Shown: piece by piece, positions 5,066 through 5,883 of the stretch
Layout: every line of letters begins with the position of its first letter
Numbering within the stretch: the first letter of the stretch is position 1
Assembly (NCBI GenBank): GCA_013698495.1
Contig: JACCUV010000226.1
Location: forward strand, 1 to 5,883
Source: Chloroflexia bacterium
GTDB taxonomy: Bacteria > Chloroflexota > Chloroflexia > Thermomicrobiales > UBA6265
DNA length: 5,883 bases
Reading direction: 5' to 3'
The notes under the pieces: generated by a model
What the model was told of the DNA's origin: nothing
Databases searched by the model: none
What the model saw: the letters and a program-made list of their open reading frames with translations, nothing else
Made by a program: the position numbers and the translations under genes

Positions 5066-5883
5066 CTATTGCATGCCCCGCCGGTAAATTTCGACATGCC
5101 GGAACGGATCGCGGCCGCGACTCCTCGAATCGAGGCTGTATCGTTCGGCGAGTTCATGCTGCATGCGGCGGATCGGCGGCGATTGCGGGCTCAACGCGGT
5201 GACAGGGGCTCCCTGCATGATCGCCGAGATCGCGTTCTCGGCTTCGGTCAGGGCCCTGATCACCGAATCCCCGCCGGAGGACTCCCGGCGCTCCCGTTTC
5301 GACTGACCATCGCCGCCGTTTGTTCTGGGAGTTTGCTGGGCATTGGGAAAGAGCGAGACCAACACGTGCTCCATTTGGGTGGCGGTGTTCGAGCGCAAGA
5401 CATAGACCGGTATGCCACGAAGTTCGGCATCGCGGACTGGTTGCGGTTTTTGACGATAGGCGTTCTTGAGCGTGATCACCACATCGGCATCGGCCGGTTC
5501 ACGGACCATGACCGCCGGGACATCGAGCTGCATGATTGCCTGTTCGAGGCGATTGCGGCTCACGCCGAAGGGAAAGACACGCAGCGGTTTGGCCCTGGTG
5601 CCGCGTCCTTTGGCAAAGGCCGCCACAGTGGGGGCGGCCGGCGTCTCTACAGGCGGCTCGCTCGCCATCGATTCCGGCGGGACGAGCGCGAATTGCTGCT
5701 CGCGTGGCTGCGGGCCGGTCGCTCCAATCGACTCGCCCCAGAGCGGGACGTACAAACCTGGACCTCGCTGCGATGCTGGCAGTCCGGGTCGAGGCGGGGG
5801 CGACTCGCCATTGCTTGCTCGCGGATCGCGGCGCTGCTCGCCACTCGATGTCCGCTCGACGGCGCCGTCTTCGCGCCGGCGTC
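5066..5883 (-). CDS. R3H-domain ATPase (Ycf45/SpoIIIAA-like), C-terminal part, N-terminus beyond window edge
   Basis: The reading frame is open to the right edge; 271 codons are visible. The first ~100 residues (5581-5881) are a Pro/Arg/Ser-rich linker. Next comes a globular segment (about 5340-5590) beginning RVFPFGVSRNRLEQAI, with ADADVVITLKNAYR and GIPVYVLRSNT, which I recognise from the region after the AAA+ domain in Ycf45-like proteins. A second charged linker (about 5270-5340) precedes an R3H domain (5081-5266). That domain has the R-x3-H motif RRMQH (5170-5156) followed by ELAERYSL, SRSRGRDPFRHVEIY, the typical single-stranded nucleic acid-binding layout. The AAA+ ATPase domain expected in this family would lie beyond the window, so ATPase activity is inferred. 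An internal TTG at 5755 is not taken as the start because the frame continues upstream without a stop. It directly abuts tmk. Confidence 0.82.
   Translation of the reverse strand, partial: RRREDGAVERTSSGEQRRDPRASNGESPPPRPGLPASQRGPGLYVPLWGESIGATGPQPREQQFALVPPESMASEPPVETPAAPTVAAFAKGRGTRAKPLRVFPFGVSRNRLEQAIMQLDVPAVMVREPADADVVITLKNAYRQKPQPVRDAELRGIPVYVLRSNTATQMEHVLVSLFPNAQQTPRTNGGDGQSKRERRESSGGDSVIRALTEAENAISAIMQGAPVTALSPQSPPIRRMQHELAERYSLDSRSRGRDPFRHVEIYRRGMQ

Overview
The window reads as ordinary chromosomal housekeeping DNA from a high-GC bacterium. GTG and TTG starts are frequent and genes are tightly packed. Three things point, by inference only, to Chloroflexota (Thermomicrobia-like): the R3H-type ATPase, tmk and cyclic-di-AMP receptor set followed by a membrane zinc-ribbon protein; an NrtR-like regulator joined to NAD kinase; and the base composition. 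No insertion sequence, integrase, CRISPR array or phage gene is visible.

Layout. Bases 1-1065 (minus) hold the N-terminal 355 codons of GlmU, cut by the left edge. A tRNA-Gln(UUG) gene with encoded CCA lies upstream of it on the same strand at 1190-1263. A divergent intergenic region (1264-1420) separates these from a plus-strand pair. The first member is an NrtR-family regulator with a degenerate Nudix domain and a winged helix (1421-2137). The second is NAD kinase (2149-3000), which starts at TTG; its Shine-Dalgarno sequence overlaps the regulator's stop codon. Bases 3001-3170 are a short convergent, stop-rich intergenic stretch. From 3171 to the right edge runs a minus-strand operon. In transcription order it contains the C-terminal part of an R3H-domain (Ycf45-like) ATPase, thymidylate kinase, a PstA/DarA-type cyclic-di-AMP receptor and a two-helix membrane protein with a double zinc ribbon.

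How the genes fit together. GlmU makes UDP-GlcNAc for the envelope. The NrtR-like/NadK pair looks like a small NAD(P) homeostasis unit in which a metabolite-sensing regulator is translated with the enzyme that converts NAD to NADP. The right-hand operon combines dTTP synthesis, a nucleic-acid-binding ATPase and a second-messenger receptor; the tmk-receptor adjacency resembles tmk-darA (yaaQ) in Bacillus. The most interesting points are the NrtR-nadK coupling, the altered NAD kinase GGDG motif, and the uncharacterised zinc-ribbon membrane protein next to the cyclic-di-AMP receptor. No gene-free stretch exceeds about 170 bases.
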